59,266 bases of DNA from Natrialba hulunbeirensis JCM 10989 (lineage in GTDB: Archaea > Halobacteriota > Halobacteria > Halobacteriales > Natrialbaceae): positions 461 through 59,726 of the forward strand of contig NZ_AOIM01000041.1 of assembly GCF_000337575.1 (NCBI RefSeq), read 5' to 3'. Position numbers and translations under genes: made by a program. Positions 33,316 to 44,384 of the stretch are shown here, piece by piece. Position 1 is the first letter of the stretch; each line of letters begins with the position of its first letter. The notes beneath the pieces were generated by a model. The model was not told the DNA's origin. It worked only from the letters and a program-made list of their open reading frames with translations, and did no database searches.

Positions 33316-33387
33316 GTTGTGCGACTGTGTAGTTGTGTTGTTGTGCAGTTATGCAGTTGTGTGGTTGTGTACCTGTGTCCCTGTGCA
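33316..33387. repeat. Nine tandem 8-bp units, consensus GTTGTGYA
   Basis: Exactly phased octamers: GTTGTGCG, ACTGTGTA, GTTGTGTT, GTTGTGCA, GTTATGCA, GTTGTGTG, GTTGTGTA, CCTGTGTC, CCTGTGCA. The tract is T/G-rich, unlike surrounding DNA, and lies between the convergent livF and livK-type genes. It has no unique spacers, so it is not CRISPR. Confidence 0.8.
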
Positions 33388-33494
33388 CGAAAAGTACTGA
33401 TGACTGGCGAGTCTCGTCTCTCCTCTCTTGTTGTGAAAATTCGCCGCGAAAAAGTGTCGTCTCGGCACTACCCGATCGACCGGTTGCTGCCGTT

Positions 33495-34772
33495 TCACTC
33501 TGCGAGCGCGGACTCGAGTTCACCGGTGTACGATCCCTGCTCGGCTTCGAACGAGACCGTGTTGAGTTCCTCGCCGCCCTGGTCGTCGACGAACGAGTCG
33601 ATGAACTGTTCCGAGAGCTGCTGGCCGTAGTCGTTGTTGACGTACAGCGTCGCAGCGGTTTCACCATCGAGTCGGTCGGCGGCCACTTCGGCCATGACCT
33701 GTCCCTGCAGGAGGTCACTCGGTGCGGTCCGGAAGAAGTAGCCGTCGTCTTCGACGTTCGACAACGAGAGTGCCGTACTCGCAGGTGAGCACTGGACGAC
33801 GTTCGCGCTGCTGGTTTCGCCGACAAGCGGGACGGAGTTCCCGGAGGAGGCGGCGCCGATGATGGCTGGGTAGCCAGCGTCGATGAGTGCGCCACCGTTC
33901 GAAATCGTCGCGTCCTCGTCGGTTTCAGTGTCCTCGATTGCGAGGTCGATCTCAAAGCCTGTTCCCTCGAACTGGTCGGCTGCGAGTTCGCCGGCCTGAA
34001 TCATCGGACTACCGAGTTCACCGAGGTCACCCGTCTCCGGCAGCAACATCGCGACCATCACTTCGCGGTCCGTCCCACCTGGTGAGTCGTCTGCCATCTC
34101 GCCGTCCGGGTCGTCGCCCTCGAAGGCGATCGTATCGATCGTCTCGGTGCCACCGTCCTCGAACTCCCAGACGTCATACCCTGCGTCCGCGGGATCTCCG
34201 ACGTCGTCGAAGTTGACGCCACTCGAGGCACCCTGGTAGGAAATTTCCTCGCCATCGGCAGCGGCCTCGGCGGCCTCCTGTAGGTCACCGGGTCCGTACT
34301 CGTCGCCGCCGGGGTTTGCGACGCGGCGCATCTGGTCGCGGATCGCCTCACCGTCGTTGTCGCCAGCGGCGATGTTCGCGAGGATACAGACCGCGACTGC
34401 GTCGAACGTGTGGGAGTTGAAAACACCTGGTGAGGAGTCGTACTCGTCTTCGTACATCTCCTCGAAGGCGGCCTCGTTTGGCCCCTCTGAGGCAGGTGCG
34501 GTCCCGAGAACGTTGTCCATGTCGTTGCCGACCTCTCCCGGCAGATCGCCGTCCTGGAGGCCGTCCGGAACGATAATGTCGGTCCCATCGTCGAAGTTCG
34601 AGTAGTAGTCACGGAAGATCTGAATACCACTCTCGGGGTAGCCGATGATGTTTAGCACATCCGGCCCGCCCTCTGTAACTTCCTCTTCATCGCCGATACA
34701 GCCGGCAAATCCTGCAATACCTGCTGCACCAATACCACTGAGCACCCGTCTTCGGTTGAGTTCCCGAACCAT
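33495..34772 (-). CDS. livK: LivK/LivJ-type substrate-binding lipoprotein, circularly permuted
   Basis: 425 residues. ELNRRRVLSGIGAAGIAGFAGC is a twin-arginine signal with lipobox Cys25. After a short linker the protein enters at residue 35 with GGPDVLNIIGYPESGIQIF, normally found after the middle of LivK, and continues through the usual C-terminal half to TIDTIAFEG (about 219). An acidic/Gly linker (220-235) leads to VMVAMLLPETGDLGELG (238-254), the canonical first strand of the family. The N-terminal half then runs to EQGSYTGELESALAE, where translation stops. Total length equals a normal LivK, so all parts are present but in exchanged order. It is convergent with livHMGF, whose substrate it presumably supplies. 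Confidence 0.88.
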   Translation of the reverse strand: MVRELNRRRVLSGIGAAGIAGFAGCIGDEEEVTEGGPDVLNIIGYPESGIQIFRDYYSNFDDGTDIIVPDGLQDGDLPGEVGNDMDNVLGTAPASEGPNEAAFEEMYEDEYDSSPGVFNSHTFDAVAVCILANIAAGDNDGEAIRDQMRRVANPGGDEYGPGDLQEAAEAAADGEEISYQGASSGVNFDDVGDPADAGYDVWEFEDGGTETIDTIAFEGDDPDGEMADDSPGGTDREVMVAMLLPETGDLGELGSPMIQAGELAADQFEGTGFEIDLAIEDTETDEDATISNGGALIDAGYPAIIGAASSGNSVPLVGETSSANVVQCSPASTALSLSNVEDDGYFFRTAPSDLLQGQVMAEVAADRLDGETAATLYVNNDYGQQLSEQFIDSFVDDQGGEELNTVSFEAEQGSYTGELESALAE

Positions 34773-34791
34773 GGTACATGATCACAGCCAT

Positions 34792-34802
34792 CATATAAAA
34801 GA
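34792..34802 (-). promoter_or_regulatory. TATA box of the livK-type gene
   Basis: The minus strand reads CTCTTTTATATGA, centred about 26 nt before ATG 34772. Supports a leaderless transcript and the chosen start. Confidence 0.7.
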
Positions 34803-34943
34803 GTTTAGGTGGTCGACACGATGAGTCTCCGCTGCCGGCGGGTGGTTTCACGCGGTCGTGACTCGGCCGGTGCTCTCCGCCACCTGGAGCAGTGTCATCC
34901 AACCGGTCAACAAAAAAGTCGTCAGCGAACTGTTATTGCGCTG

Positions 34944-36329
34944 CTACAGGTTTTCTTCGATCCACCAACCGAGCTGTCCCTCTTCCATTCCAGTGAGGAA
35001 GTCGACGTACTCGACGATACCCAGGTACAGCGAGACGACCAGCACGATGACAATCGGGATCCGAAGCGCCCAGATCCAGATCTGGCCGAGCATGCCGAGG
35101 TTGCCGATGCCCTTCTCGAGTTCGTCGACCGCAACCTGCGGGGCGATCCAGCCGACGAGGATCGTCAGCACGAGCGCACCGAAGACGAGCAGGATTGCGT
35201 CGGCGAAGTAGTCGAGGAGGTCGAGGAAGATCAGGTCGAAGGTGACCGGCACACCAAGGAGGTAGATGAGGCCCCCCATTCCGACTGCAGCCTTCCAGCG
35301 TTCGATACCGACCTCGTCGATCGCGTAGGAGGTGACGACCTCGAGTAGCGAGATTGCACTCGAGATGGCTGCGATTGCGACCGTCGCGAAGAAGATGAGG
35401 CCAAGGAACTGGCCGCCATCGATATCGGCGAACGCCTGGGTCATCGCGACGAAGATTTCGCCGGGGCCACCAGAGCCTGGTTCGGTCATCTCACCTGCCC
35501 ACATGATGGGGAAGACGACGAGACCGGTGAGGAACGCGATCCCGGTGTCGAAGCCAATGATTGCAGTGCCGTCCTTTGCGAGGTTTCGATCCTCGCCCAG
35601 GTAGGATGCGTAGGTGATCATTACACCCATCCCGAGCGAGAGGGTGAAGAACGCCTGTCCGGCGGCGGCCGGCAGGAGCTCGGTCCAGTTTGCGGCGATG
35701 ACGCTGAAGTCGGGCGAGAGGTAGTACTCGTAGCCACCGCTCGCTCCAGACAGGGTGAACGCCCAGACGGCGAGTCCGGCCAGCAGGAGGACGATCGCGG
35801 GGACCATCACCTTCACGGCGAGTTCGATACCCCGGCGGATACCGAGGGCGACGATGCCGACCGTAATCGCCATGAAGACGGTGTGCAGGATGAAGGCGTC
35901 GAGTCCGGTCGACAGTGCGCCGAACATGATCTCCGGATCGCCCTCGTAGGCCGCGATGTGGCTAGCGTAGTCACCGCGGAGACCTTCGATTGCGTACCGG
36001 ATGAACCAGCCACCGATGACGCTGTAGTACGAGAGGATGATGAAACCGGTTGCGATGAAGATGCCACCGACGTACTTCCAGGCGTCGCCACCGTATGCTC
36101 TGAGTGCGCCGACCGGATTCCGATCGGTGTGCCGACCGACGACGAACTCGGCCAAGATTGCGGGGAATCCGATCAGTGCAACGAACAGCAGGTACACCAG
36201 TAAGAACGCTGCACCGCCGCCTTCGCCCGTGACGAAGGGGAATCTCCAGATATTACCAAGGCCAACTGCGCTACCGACGGCAGCGAGAATAAACCCTGTT
36301 CTCGTTGCCCATGTCTCACGTTGTGCCAT
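34944..36329 (-). CDS. Sodium-dependent neurotransmitter-symporter-family (NSS/SNF) transporter
   Basis: 461 residues with about eleven to twelve membrane helices. The N-terminus ETWATRTGFILAAVGSAVGLGNIWRFPFV is the diagnostic NSS helix 1 with the unwound AVGLGN substrate/sodium site. Others: GGGAAFLLVYLLFVALIG, FTLSLGMGVMITYASYLGED in helix 6 and SAISLLEVVTSYAIDE in helix 8. NSS proteins in prokaryotes import amino acids such as leucine, tryptophan or alanine with Na+. The ligand cannot be told from sequence. It lies upstream of, and on the same strand as, the binding-protein gene, 171 nt away. Confidence 0.93.
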   Translation of the reverse strand: MAQRETWATRTGFILAAVGSAVGLGNIWRFPFVTGEGGGAAFLLVYLLFVALIGFPAILAEFVVGRHTDRNPVGALRAYGGDAWKYVGGIFIATGFIILSYYSVIGGWFIRYAIEGLRGDYASHIAAYEGDPEIMFGALSTGLDAFILHTVFMAITVGIVALGIRRGIELAVKVMVPAIVLLLAGLAVWAFTLSGASGGYEYYLSPDFSVIAANWTELLPAAAGQAFFTLSLGMGVMITYASYLGEDRNLAKDGTAIIGFDTGIAFLTGLVVFPIMWAGEMTEPGSGGPGEIFVAMTQAFADIDGGQFLGLIFFATVAIAAISSAISLLEVVTSYAIDEVGIERWKAAVGMGGLIYLLGVPVTFDLIFLDLLDYFADAILLVFGALVLTILVGWIAPQVAVDELEKGIGNLGMLGQIWIWALRIPIVIVLVVSLYLGIVEYVDFLTGMEEGQLGWWIEENL

Positions 36330-36350
36330 GACTACGCTGTTTAAATAGGA

Positions 36351-36361
36351 CTTATATATAA
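36351..36361 (-). promoter_or_regulatory. TATA box of the NSS transporter gene
   Basis: The minus strand reads TATATATAAG, 24-30 nt before ATG 36329. A second AT element TTTAAA at 36340-36345 lies closer. Confidence 0.65.
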
Positions 36362-36480
36362 CTTTCCGTGGCTGTTCTTATTTGTCACTCTAGTGTCTAT
36401 TAATCGTGATGGAGTTACGGAATCCTTTTCCTATTGGTCCTCGCACAACGGCGTATGAATCTGAGCGGGGTGTTTCCTGC

Positions 36481-38410
<1,930 letters not shown>

Positions 38411-38519
38411 ATCCAGCTACTTGCGACACACATCTTCACGCGCATTTCGGCGACGGCGAACTGATTCTCGCCTCGTTGCGAAAAAGTAAGGTAGTGCCCC
38501 CGCAACCGTTCCCACAGGA

Positions 38520-40355
38520 ATGTTCAGGAAGGTTCTCGTGGCGAACCGCGGCGAGATTGCGGTCCGCGTGATGCGGGCGTGCGAGGAGTTGAACGTTGGG
38601 ACTGTCGCGATCTACTCTGAGGCAGACAAGGACTCGGGACACGTCCGGTACGCCGACGAGGCGTACAATGTCGGCCCCGCTCGCGCGGCGGATTCGTATC
38701 TCGATCACGAGGCCGTTATCGAGGCCGCACAGAAAGCAGACGCCGACGCGATCCACCCCGGCTACGGCTTCCTCGCGGAGAACGCGGAGTTCGCGAGCAA
38801 GGTCGAGGCGGCCGATGGGATCACCTGGATCGGCCCATCCAGCGACGCCATGGAATCACTCGGCGAGAAGACGAAGGCCCGCCAGATCATGGACGAGGCG
38901 GCGGTGCCGATCGTCCCCGGAACCACGGACCCCGTCACCGACCCCGACGAGGTCGCAGCCTTCGGCGAGGAACACGGCTACCCGATCGCCATCAAGGCCG
39001 AAGGTGGCGGCGGCGGCCGCGGCATGAAAGTCGTCTGGGACGAAAGCGAGATCGAAGACCAACTCGAGAGCGCAAAGCGCGAGGGCGAAGCGTACTTCGA
39101 CAACGATTCGGTCTATCTGGAGCGCTACCTTGAGCAACCCCGCCACATCGAGGTCCAGATCCTCGCGGACGAACACGGCAACGTCCGCCACCTCGGTGAA
39201 CGCGACTGTTCGCTCCAGCGTCGTCATCAGAAGGTCATCGAGGAAGGCCCATCCGCAGCTCTCTCCGACGAACTGCGCGAGGAGATCGGCGAGGCCGCCC
39301 GCCGCGGGGTCGCCGCTGCGGACTACACCAACGCCGGCACCGTCGAGTTCCTCGTCGAGGAAGAGCCCGGACGCGGCCCCGACGAACCCCTCGGGCCGGA
39401 CGCGAACTTCTACTTCCTCGAGGTCAACACGCGGATCCAGGTCGAGCACACGGTTACCGAGGAGATCACTGGCATCGACATCGTCAAGCGCCAGATTCAG
39501 ATCGCAGCGGGCGAGGAGGTCGACTTCACACAGGAGGAGGTGGATATCGACGGCCACGCGATGGAGTTCCGAATCAACGCCGAGAACGCAGCAGAGGACT
39601 TCGCCCCCGCGACCGGCGGCACACTCGAGACGTACGATCCGCCGGGTGGGGTCGGCGTCCGCATGGACGACGCGCTCCGGCAGGGCGACGAACTCGTCAC
39701 GGACTACGACTCGATGATCGCGAAGCTGATCGTCTGGGGTGAGGACCGTGAGGAGTGTATCGACCGCTCACTGCGCGCCCTGGGCGAGTACGAAATCGAA
39801 GGGATTCCGACGATCATCCCGTTCCACCGGCTGATGCTCACCGACGAGGAGTTCGTTGCGAGTACGCACACGACGAAGTACCTCGACAACGAACTCGACG
39901 AGAGCCGGATCGAGGAGGCCCAGGAGCAGTGGGGCGGCGACATCGGTAGCGGTGCCAGCGACGACGAGGAGACCGTCGAGCGCGAGTTCACCGTCGAGGT
40001 CAACGGCAAGCGCTTCGAGGTCGAACTCGAAGAACACGGCGCGCCGGCGGTTCCAGTCGGTGACGTCGAAGCAAGCGGCGCGTCCGGCCCGCCACAGCCA
40101 GCCGGCGGCGACAGCGGCGGTGAGGACGATATCGCCGGCGACGGCGAGACAGTCGACGCCGAAATGCAGGGAACGATTCTGGACGTCGCCGTCGAGGAAG
40201 GCGACGAAGTCGCGGCGGGCGACGTGCTAGTCGTGCTCGAGGCGATGAAGATGGAGAACGATATCGTTGCCTCCCGCGGCGGCACCGTCACCGAGATTGC
40301 CGTCAAGGAAGAACAGAGCGTTGACATGGGCGACGTGCTGGTCGTTCTGGAGTAG
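38520..40355 (+). CDS. pccA: Propionyl-CoA carboxylase biotin carboxylase / biotin carrier subunit PccA
   Basis: 611 residues. Biotin carboxylase (about 1-445): [40 protein letters not shown]-grasp loop [32 protein letters not shown], then [20 protein letters not shown]. An acidic, Gly-rich linker leads to the biotinyl domain with the AMKM motif and biotinylated Lys577. Carboxylates biotin with bicarbonate and ATP, then passes it to PccB. A TATA-like CGAAAAAGTAAG at 38479-38490 suggests it also has its own promoter 30 nt before the ATG. Confidence 0.95.
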   Translation: MFRKVLVANRGEIAVRVMRACEELNVGTVAIYSEADKDSGHVRYADEAYNVGPARAADSYLDHEAVIEAAQKADADAIHPGYGFLAENAEFASKVEAADGITWIGPSSDAMESLGEKTKARQIMDEAAVPIVPGTTDPVTDPDEVAAFGEEHGYPIAIKAEGGGGGRGMKVVWDESEIEDQLESAKREGEAYFDNDSVYLERYLEQPRHIEVQILADEHGNVRHLGERDCSLQRRHQKVIEEGPSAALSDELREEIGEAARRGVAAADYTNAGTVEFLVEEEPGRGPDEPLGPDANFYFLEVNTRIQVEHTVTEEITGIDIVKRQIQIAAGEEVDFTQEEVDIDGHAMEFRINAENAAEDFAPATGGTLETYDPPGGVGVRMDDALRQGDELVTDYDSMIAKLIVWGEDREECIDRSLRALGEYEIEGIPTIIPFHRLMLTDEEFVASTHTTKYLDNELDESRIEEAQEQWGGDIGSGASDDEETVEREFTVEVNGKRFEVELEEHGAPAVPVGDVEASGASGPPQPAGGDSGGEDDIAGDGETVDAEMQGTILDVAVEEGDEVAAGDVLVVLEAMKMENDIVASRGGTVTEIAVKEEQSVDMGDVLVVLE

Positions 40356-40402
40356 CGCCCGAGGACACTAACGCCGGACGGCGGACACCGTCACCGTACC
40401 GG

Positions 40403-40846
40403 TCAGCAACAGAACATAAACGGATAGACGAGCGCGACCCGGTCGCCGTTTTCGAGTTCCGTATCGAATCCCGCGTCGTGTTCGTTGAACCGACCGTTGA
40501 TGCAGACGCGCGCGTAGGGCCGCGTCTGCTCGCCTTCGGGGTTCTTTCGCCAGGTTCCCGGCAGTTCATCGGGGACCGGTGCCCAACCGCGTGCGGTGGC
40601 GTCGGCTTCCGTTTCGGCGATCAGCATCTCCTCTAAGTCGTGTGCTGCGAATTCGTCAAAGAACGATTCGAGGAACTCGCGGAGCCGCGTTCCCGGGAAG
40701 GTGTACTCGAGTTCGTGCGTGCCGAGGGCGGTTCTGACGTGGCCGGTGCAGCGGACGGTGACGGTGGTTGTGTCTGACTGTGCGTCGCCGTCGACCTGCA
40801 GCGGACTGGAACCAGCGCTGTCGCCGGTGGGTGCGTCGGCAGTCAT
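40403..40846 (-). CDS. MoaD/ubiquitin-like protein ending in Cys-Cys
   Basis: 147 residues from ATG 40846; ATG 40891 is also possible. An acidic Ser/Asp linker precedes a beta-grasp-like domain: TTTVTVRCTGHVRTALGTHEL, TFPGTRLREFLESFFDEFAA, then a 30-residue insertion, YARVCINGRFNE and DTELENGDRVALVYPFMFCC. The strand-helix-strand order and the NGDRVALVYP end match MoaD/SAMP-type sulfur carriers, but the C-terminal Gly-Gly needed for thiocarboxylation or conjugation is replaced by Cys-Cys. It may be a pterin-related homologue that no longer carries sulfur in the usual way. No molybdopterin genes are adjacent. Confidence 0.72.
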   Translation of the reverse strand: MTADAPTGDSAGSSPLQVDGDAQSDTTTVTVRCTGHVRTALGTHELEYTFPGTRLREFLESFFDEFAAHDLEEMLIAETEADATARGWAPVPDELPGTWRKNPEGEQTRPYARVCINGRFNEHDAGFDTELENGDRVALVYPFMFCC

Positions 40847-40972
40847 ACTCGAGTAGACGCCGTCGCGGCTGAAGCAACTGTATCCGAACATGTTCGGCTG
40901 CGGGTGAACACTCGTCTTGGTGGTGGAGTCCTAGCGGTATCCGCTGGTAGGTTGGACGTCTCACCCACGCAG

Positions 40973-41596
40973 CTACGGCGCTGGCTCCGGAACCGGTCGA
41001 ACGTCACCCGAAACGGCGTCGACGCTGAGTCGAACGGGGTCGTCCGTCTCCGTCGTTTCGAACTGGTAGTACCAGGTCGCACTGGTTCGGCGGGGTTCGG
41101 CGGCGAGTTCGTTAACATCGTAGCCCGCTTCTGTGGCGTGTTCGCGTGCGAGCGCTTCGGCCTCTTCGGCAGTCTCGAGCTGGAGGTCGTCGGTCGCGCG
41201 AACCGTAACGATCGGCATCTCCGCCATGCGGACGACTCGCTCCGTAACGCTGCCGACCAGCACCCGATCGAGTCCCGTTCGGCCCTGGGTTCCCATCACG
41301 ATCATGTCGATACCGTGCTCGTCGGCGTACTCGAGTATCACCTCGTGTGGGACACCGTTTTCGACGCTGGTCGTCGCCTCGATGCCGGCGTGTGCGGCTT
41401 TGGCTGCGACGTGGTCGACCGCGTGGTGCGCGGTCGGTGTCGCTTCCTCGCTCTCGAGTGTGCCGAGTGGTCCCTCAGGGACGACCGATAGTGCGTGGAC
41501 TCGTGCGTCGAACTGTTCGGCGATGGTGAGTCCGTGTGCGATCGAGCGGCGAGTTCCGTCGCTCCCGTCCGTTGGAATGAGGACGTCCTGATACAT
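40973..41596 (-). CDS. Universal stress protein (UspA) with C-terminal extension
   Basis: 207 residues. The first 140 form one Usp domain: DVLIPTDGSDGTRRSIAHGL and the ATP-binding signature MGTQGRTGLDRVLVGSVTERV. The last 65 residues are an extra segment with a helix (LETAEEAEALAREHATEAGY) and a beta stretch (TSATWYYQFETTETD), not part of the core domain. Haloarchaea have many Usp copies with varied tails; the role is adaptation to stress or binding of nucleotides. A palindrome AACGATCGTT lies upstream at 41634-41643. Confidence 0.88.
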   Translation of the reverse strand: MYQDVLIPTDGSDGTRRSIAHGLTIAEQFDARVHALSVVPEGPLGTLESEEATPTAHHAVDHVAAKAAHAGIEATTSVENGVPHEVILEYADEHGIDMIVMGTQGRTGLDRVLVGSVTERVVRMAEMPIVTVRATDDLQLETAEEAEALAREHATEAGYDVNELAAEPRRTSATWYYQFETTETDDPVRLSVDAVSGDVRPVPEPAP

Positions 41597-41687
41597 TGGC
41601 TGGATAGGTGTCGTTAGGCGTACTGACGTAAAAACGATCGTTCCGCCGTCGGCGTCAGCCCCGGTTGTGACGTCGGCATTGTCACGT

Positions 41688-42584
41688 TCAGGCTCGACCG
41701 ACAGCGAGCATGTGAATCGAGAGATCGGCGACGATCGGATCGTCGTTGGTTCGTGTCACGACCCTCTCGAGTGCCTGGCGCTCGTCGTCGGTTAGCTCAC
41801 CGCCAACCTGCTGGATGTGGTCCGCGTGAAATGGCGAGGCGAGTCCCTCGAGTCCGCGGACGGTCTCGATGTCGATCCCCGCTGTCGCGAGCAGGGACTC
41901 GAGTTCGTCCCGACGAAAGAAGTGCGTCGCGGTGAACTCGTTCTCGTAGCCGTGGCGGTCGAGGAGCGCCGAATCGTAGTCGCCGTGCTCGAGCAGTTCC
42001 GGCAGCGCCGCGACGTTGTGACCCGTCAGGAGGTAGAGTTGGACGGCACCGAGGAGTCCCATGACGGAGACGACGACCGGCGCGTTTGGCTTCGCCACGC
42101 GGCGCAGTTCGCGAACGGCCTGCACTCGGTCAGCCTCGTCCAGCAGGTGAGAAAGCGGTCCACCGAGACAGCACACCGCGTCGAACGCGTTCGCTGGCAA
42201 TCCGAGGTCGGTGATCGATCCCTGAACGGGTGAAACGGTGGATACAGTGTCAGCGCTAGCACTATCAGCATCGACACCGCCGTCGCTGTCACCGTCGGTG
42301 TCAGCATCATTGAGCCGATCAACCGCGACCGATAGCTGGCCGCGACTGAGGTCGAGCAGCGTCACGTCGTGGCCCCGCGCTGCGAGCCACTGGCTGTACC
42401 TTCCCGCACCACCGCCGGCATCGAGCACCCGTCCCGACGACGGCAGGGCCGACGCGAGCGTGTCGAGGGTCTCACCGAACTCGAGTTCCCCATCGATTCC
42501 CGTCGCAAGTCGGTCCCACTCGTCGGTTCCGTACTCGTCGTAGAACGCCTGCGTTTCCTCGAGCGCGTCCGTCGAATCCGACAT
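41688..42584 (-). CDS. SAM-dependent class I methyltransferase
   Basis: 298 residues. The SAM loop is VLDAGGGAGRYSQWLAARGH (about 53-72), followed by VTLLDLSRGQLSVAVDRL (post-I acid), a short acidic insertion at about 93-115, and motif IV AFDAVCCLGGPLSHLL. C-terminal residues (HIQQVGGELTDDERQALERV) resemble the haloarchaeal small-molecule methyltransferases with a hydrophobic end. The substrate is unknown. Monocistronic and divergent from the acyl-CoA ligase gene. Confidence 0.88.
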   Translation of the reverse strand: MSDSTDALEETQAFYDEYGTDEWDRLATGIDGELEFGETLDTLASALPSSGRVLDAGGGAGRYSQWLAARGHDVTLLDLSRGQLSVAVDRLNDADTDGDSDGGVDADSASADTVSTVSPVQGSITDLGLPANAFDAVCCLGGPLSHLLDEADRVQAVRELRRVAKPNAPVVVSVMGLLGAVQLYLLTGHNVAALPELLEHGDYDSALLDRHGYENEFTATHFFRRDELESLLATAGIDIETVRGLEGLASPFHADHIQQVGGELTDDERQALERVVTRTNDDPIVADLSIHMLAVGRA

Positions 42585-42719
42585 TACAGCTCGACATTTT
42601 CGACGACTGAAATAAGCATGGTTGTGGACTGTTGGCCAATCGCATTCAGGCCACCGCTGGCTCCAGCACTGCTGTCGATTACGTCGGAAGGGAGTTACGC
42701 ATACAGTTTAAACAATGTA

Positions 42720-42731
42720 AATATTTTTTAT
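42720..42731 (+). promoter_or_regulatory. TATA region of the acyl-CoA ligase gene
   Basis: AATATTTTTTATG is an AT-only stretch about 30 nt before ATG 42759; just upstream is a GTTTAAAC palindrome (42706-42713). Supports the 42759 start over the longer open frame. Confidence 0.6.
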
Positions 42732-42758
42732 GCCACGCGACAACGTATCGCTCGGTAT

Positions 42759-44384
42759 ATGACAAATCTCGTCACGAACGTCGCGGCGGCCGTCGAGGAG
42801 CACGGATCGAACACCGCCATCGGGTTTCAGGGGGACGACACCAGCTACGAGGAGTTCTGGGCACAGACCGGGGCGTTCGCGACCGCACTCGAGTCCCACG
42901 GCGTGGGCGAGGGTGATCGAGTCGCGCTCTACCTGCCGAACGTGCCGCCGTTCCTGATCGGGTTCCACGGGACGCTGCGCGCCGGCGGGGTCGTCGTGCC
43001 GATGAATCCGCAGTACAAGGCCCGCGAGATCAGCCACCTGTTGAGCGACAGCGAGGCGAAGGTGGTGGTCACGCTGGCCGATCTCGTCCCATTTGTCACG
43101 GAAGTACAGGACGAGACGAGCGTCGAGCACGTCGTCAGCGTTGGTGGCGAGGCGGAGGGTGCAACGGAGTTCACGGTGTTCCTCGAGCGCGGTGCGCCGG
43201 ACATCGTCGACCGCGGGGACGACGACGTGGCGGTCCAGCCCTACACGTCGGGGACGACGGGCCAGCCGAAGGGCGTCCAGCTCACCCACGGCAACCTCGC
43301 CTCGAACGCGAAGGCAGCAGCGAAGCTCGTTCCCGATGGCATCCGTCCGGACGACAAGCAACTCGGTGTGCTCCCACTGTTCCACATCTACGGAATGACC
43401 GTCACGATGAACGCGGCGCTGTTCAACGGCGCGAGCTACTACCCGATGCCCGAGTGGGACGCCCAGGACGCGGTCTCACTCGTTGCGGACGCGGGAATCA
43501 CGATTTTCCACGGCGTGCCGGCGATGTACAACGACGTGATCAACCAGCCAAACGCCGAGGAGTTCGATTTCTCTTCAGTCCGGCTCTGTGGCGTCGGCGG
43601 CTCCGGCATCCCGACCGAAGTGCTGCGCCGCTTCGAAGAACTCTACGAGCCGAACGTGTACGAGGGGTACGGGCTCACGGAGACGGCACCGATCACGCAC
43701 TTCAACAGCCCGATCGAGGGTCGGCGCGTCGGCAGCATCGGGAAGACTGTCCCCGGCGTCGACTCCAAGGTCGTCGATCGCGACTTCGCGGAGGTCTCGC
43801 CGGTCGAGGAAGGCCCGGTCGACGAGGAAGAAGTCGATCTGACGGAGATTACGGGCGAGATCGTCGTCGCCGGACCGAACGTGATGAAGGGCTACTACGG
43901 CCTGCCCGAAGCCAACGAGGAGGCGTTCACGGAAGCCGACGGGCGAACCTGGTTCCACACCGGCGACATCGGCTATCAGGATGAGGATGGCTTTTTCTAC
44001 GTCGTCGACCGCGAGAAGCACATGATCGTGACCGGCGGCTACAACGTCTACCCGCGCGAGGTCGAGGAGTTGCTCTTCGAGCACGAGGACGTGGCCGACG
44101 CCGCCGTCGCGGGAATTCCGGACGACCGGCGCGGTGAGACGGTAAAGGCGTACATTGTGCCAACGCCCGACGCCGAGGCGACCCCCGAAGATCTCAAGGA
44201 GTACTGCTTGACCAACCTCGCGGAGTACAAACACCCACGCGAGGTCGAGTTCGTGGAGGAACTGCCCCGAACGACGACCGGCAAGGTTCAGAAGTTCAAG
44301 CTCCGCGAGCGCGAGGAGGACGCTGAAGCGGCTGATGGAGACGCCGACGACGATGCCGACGCAGAGACGGAGGCCGAAGAATGA
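42759..44384 (+). CDS. AMP-dependent acyl-CoA synthetase (long-chain fatty acid-CoA ligase type)
   Basis: 541 residues from ATG 42759 (MTNLVTNVAAAVEEHG). Motifs: P-loop PYTSGTTGQPKGVQLTHGNL, LFHIYGMTVTMNAALF, GYGLTETAPITHFN, the late motif WFHTGDIGYQDEDGFFYVVDRE and the catalytic Lys near TTGKVQKFK. Activates a fatty or organic acid to acyl-CoA through acyl-AMP. An acidic tail follows the core. Overlaps the enoyl-CoA hydratase gene by ATGA, so activation and first oxidation-type steps are coupled. The chain-length preference is not known. Confidence 0.93.
   Translation: MTNLVTNVAAAVEEHGSNTAIGFQGDDTSYEEFWAQTGAFATALESHGVGEGDRVALYLPNVPPFLIGFHGTLRAGGVVVPMNPQYKAREISHLLSDSEAKVVVTLADLVPFVTEVQDETSVEHVVSVGGEAEGATEFTVFLERGAPDIVDRGDDDVAVQPYTSGTTGQPKGVQLTHGNLASNAKAAAKLVPDGIRPDDKQLGVLPLFHIYGMTVTMNAALFNGASYYPMPEWDAQDAVSLVADAGITIFHGVPAMYNDVINQPNAEEFDFSSVRLCGVGGSGIPTEVLRRFEELYEPNVYEGYGLTETAPITHFNSPIEGRRVGSIGKTVPGVDSKVVDRDFAEVSPVEEGPVDEEEVDLTEITGEIVVAGPNVMKGYYGLPEANEEAFTEADGRTWFHTGDIGYQDEDGFFYVVDREKHMIVTGGYNVYPREVEELLFEHEDVADAAVAGIPDDRRGETVKAYIVPTPDAEATPEDLKEYCLTNLAEYKHPREVEFVEELPRTTTGKVQKFKLREREEDAEAADGDADDDADAETEAEE

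Noticed and set aside
33316-33387. Possible CRISPR array
   Set aside because: Units are 8 bp and contiguous, with no spacers and no cas genes.
42369-42758. N-terminal extension of the acyl-CoA ligase frame
   Set aside because: Overlaps the divergent methyltransferase gene and the promoter; the family begins at 42759.
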